Positions 62,350-64,000 of a DNA stretch of 64,000 nt are shown here, in pieces. The DNA lies in the NCBI RefSeq assembly GCF_007753265.1, contig NZ_CP036349.1, positions 3,443,363 to 3,507,362 of the forward strand. The letters run 5' to 3'. The stretch's first letter is position 1; each line of letters starts with the position of its first letter. This DNA comes from Botrimarina mediterranea (GTDB lineage: Bacteria > Planctomycetota > Planctomycetia > Pirellulales > Lacipirellulaceae). Below the pieces are notes generated by a model that was not told the origin of the DNA, did no database searches, and saw only the letters and a program-made list of their open reading frames with translations. A program made the position numbers and the translations under genes.

Positions 62350-62473
62350 CGGGCGAGCCCTGTAGCGTATCCCCAGGGGCCGTTTGCCGCAACGCCCGGC
62401 ACCACTCGCCGATTGAGGCGGCGGGCCTATAGTTCGACGTTGAACCCGCGCATCCGGACTTATTTCCCACACC

Positions 62474-62917
62474 ATGCCCCTCCAGCCACCGCCGCCGACC
62501 GCCCCGCCCGTCGGACCCTACGAGGTCGAGGTCTTCTTCGACGGCGACTGCCCCCTCTGTCGCCGCGAAATCGCGATGATCCGGCGTTGGGACAAACGGG
62601 AGCGGGTCCGATTCACCGACATCGCCGATGCGGACTTCGACGCCGCCGCTTACGGGGTGACTCAGGACCGCCTGATGGCCGAGATCCACGGCCGCGACGC
62701 CCAAGGGAACTGGCTTGTCGGGGTCGAGGTGTTTCGGCGGCTGTACGCGGCGGTTGGCTGCGGCTGGATCGTCTCGGTGACGCGATGGCCGGTTATTCGC
62801 CCGGCTCTCGACGTCGCTTATCGCCTCTTTGCACGCCAGCGGTTGCGTCTCACGGGGCGTTGCGAAAAAGGCGTCTGCGAGACTCCGGCGGCGGGCCAAA
62901 ACCGACGGGCTACTTGA
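62474..62917 (+). CDS. DCC-family (DUF393) thiol-disulfide oxidoreductase-like protein
   Basis: The protein has 147 residues. VEVFFDGDCPLCRREIAMIRRWD is the DCC family signature: a thioredoxin-like strand followed by CPLC at the helix start. The later RLYAAVGCGWIV and RPALDVAYRLFARQRLRL segments fit the family's helical end. The Cys-x-x-Cys may be redox active; the physiological role of the family is not clear. It is the first gene of the right chromosomal flank, just outside the element. Confidence 0.85.
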   Translation: MPLQPPPPTAPPVGPYEVEVFFDGDCPLCRREIAMIRRWDKRERVRFTDIADADFDAAAYGVTQDRLMAEIHGRDAQGNWLVGVEVFRRLYAAVGCGWIVSVTRWPVIRPALDVAYRLFARQRLRLTGRCEKGVCETPAAGQNRRAT

Positions 62918-63048
62918 CGGGGCAGGGCGCTGGTGGCGATCCTCGACGGATCGGATGACTCGTCAGTCAGGGGCTCGACGCCGCTGGCGCCACAATCTGT
63001 CGGCAATTGCCCTTGTCGCTGCCCGTTCCCACTCTGAGTAGAACCGCC

Positions 63049-64000
63049 ATGATGATCCTGCGCACCGCCGCCCTCGCCACGCTCGCCATCGCTTCGGTGG
63101 CGCCGGCCGTCGAGGTCGCTGAATTCGGAAAGACTCCCGGGGGAGAGATGACCCACGTTTACACGCTCGAGAACAAGAGCGGCATGAAGGTGAAACTGCT
63201 CGACCTCGGCGCCACGCTGATGGCCGCCGAAGTCCCCGACAAGGAAGGCAAGACGGCCGATGTGCTCTTCGGCTTCGACGACCCCGCCAAATACCTCAGC
63301 GATGACAACCAGTACTTCGGCAACGTCGTTGGTCGTTACGGCAACCGCATCGCTAAGGGTAAGTTCACGCTGGACGGCAAGGAGTACACGCTCGCCACGA
63401 ACAACCCCCCCAATCATCTCCACGGCGGCGGCGACCGCGCGCTATCGAAGGTCGTCTGGAAGGGAGAGAAGTCGGACGCCGACAACTCGGTCACCTTCTC
63501 GTACACCAGCCCCGACGGCGAAGAGGGCTACCCCGGTGAGCTGAAGGCTCAGGTCACGTACACGCTCACCGATGACAACGCGGTGCGGATCGAGTACGAG
63601 GCGACCACCGACAAGCCGACGGTTCTCAACCTTACCAACCACGCTTACTTCAACCTCAGCGGGGCCGGCTCGCCGACGATCAACGACCACGTCGTGACGC
63701 TCTACGCCGACCACTACACGCCGGTTGACGACACGCTGATCACCACCGGCGAGATCGCCAAGGTGGAAGGCACGGCGCTCGACTTCCGCGAGCCGCACGC
63801 CATCGGCGATCGCGTCGATTCGTTCGGCGACGCCGAGGGCGCTGGCTACGACCACAACTTCGTGCTGAACAAGACGCCGTCCGACGTCGAGGGACTGCAC
63901 AAGGCCGCGACCGTCAAGGACCCCAAGTCGGGCCGTGTGCTGACGGTCCTCACCGACCAGCCCGGCGTGCAGTTCTACGGCGGCAACTTCCTCAAGGGCC
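63049..64000 (+). CDS. Aldose 1-epimerase (galactose mutarotase), 3'-partial
   Basis: The gene continues beyond the window; at least 317 residues are present. The N-terminus MMILRTAALATLAIASVAPA is a signal peptide, so the enzyme would be exported. Mutarotase hallmarks: GNRIAKGKFTLDGKEYTL, HLHGG (first catalytic-region His), NLTNHAYFNLSG (second His), and GYDHNFVL. The catalytic Glu lies near the C-terminus and is probably just outside the window. The enzyme interconverts alpha and beta anomers of aldoses; export suggests work on sugars released from polymers in the periplasm. Right chromosomal flank. Confidence 0.92.
   Translation, partial: MMILRTAALATLAIASVAPAVEVAEFGKTPGGEMTHVYTLENKSGMKVKLLDLGATLMAAEVPDKEGKTADVLFGFDDPAKYLSDDNQYFGNVVGRYGNRIAKGKFTLDGKEYTLATNNPPNHLHGGGDRALSKVVWKGEKSDADNSVTFSYTSPDGEEGYPGELKAQVTYTLTDDNAVRIEYEATTDKPTVLNLTNHAYFNLSGAGSPTINDHVVTLYADHYTPVDDTLITTGEIAKVEGTALDFREPHAIGDRVDSFGDAEGAGYDHNFVLNKTPSDVEGLHKAATVKDPKSGRVLTVLTDQPGVQFYGGNFLKG

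Overview
The window looks like a planctomycete chromosome (Pirellulales-like). The evidence is high GC, secreted proteins carrying dockerin-type EF-hand pairs, PEP-CTERM sorting tails, a LEPR-XLL-like N-terminus on a giant surface protein, a CotH-kinase protein, a multiheme cytochrome with TPR tail, and a compact sigma factor/Ser-Thr kinase pair.

Layout. Positions 1-4167 are chromosomal flank: a 5'-truncated CotH/dockerin protein and, convergent to it, an octaheme cytochrome c. Positions 4168-62326 form one integrated element of about 58.2 kb. It is bounded by a perfect 54-bp direct repeat, which is the 3' part of a tRNA-Arg(CCG) gene. The intact tRNA (62276-62349, minus strand) lies at the right end, next to a tyrosine integrase and an excisionase-like HTH gene. 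Both ends also carry a tandem TACCGTGACA motif with 12-bp period, a plausible integrase arm-site pair. Positions 62350-64000 are chromosomal flank again (DCC-family protein, aldose 1-epimerase).

Inside the element there are three parts. (1) 4.2-26.4 kb, surface cargo: a remnant IS4-type transposase, an FG-GAP/PEP-CTERM protein, and a 5868-residue RHS protein. The RHS protein ends in a low-GC, toxin-like tip and is translationally coupled to a small membrane protein (TTG start) that is a candidate immunity protein. (2) 26.4-46.6 kb, plasmid-like backbone: an ORF cut by an intact IS630 element, ParA with a partner, iterons plus a RepA-type initiator, SSB, a DEDDh exonuclease, two small relaxosome-like proteins, a MobF/TrwC relaxase with helicase, a VirD4-type coupling ATPase, an IS630 scar, an RHH/PIN toxin-antitoxin pair, a second tyrosine recombinase and an ArdC-type antirestriction protein. 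No VirB4-like or other mating-pair genes are seen, so the element looks mobilizable rather than self-transmissible. (3) 47-60.3 kb, accessory module: a sigma factor/Ser-Thr kinase pair, then a tightly packed plus-strand run. That run contains a PC4-like small protein, a vWA protein, a degenerate kinase-like protein, a one-pass membrane protein, an exported protein, a CAP-domain protein, a frameshifted gene, a P-loop ATPase and a winged-helix/nuclease-like protein, followed by a phage Gp88-like protein. I do not recognise this run as a described system, and it is the best candidate here for something new.

Working model (inference): an integrated, mobilizable plasmid-like island. Integrase and Xis move it in and out of tRNA-Arg, Rep/iterons/ParA maintain the excised form, TrwC and the coupling protein allow transfer, ArdC and the toxin-antitoxin pair protect and stabilise it, and the RHS and vWA/kinase modules are cargo. 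All functions are assigned by reading motifs; no searches were run.
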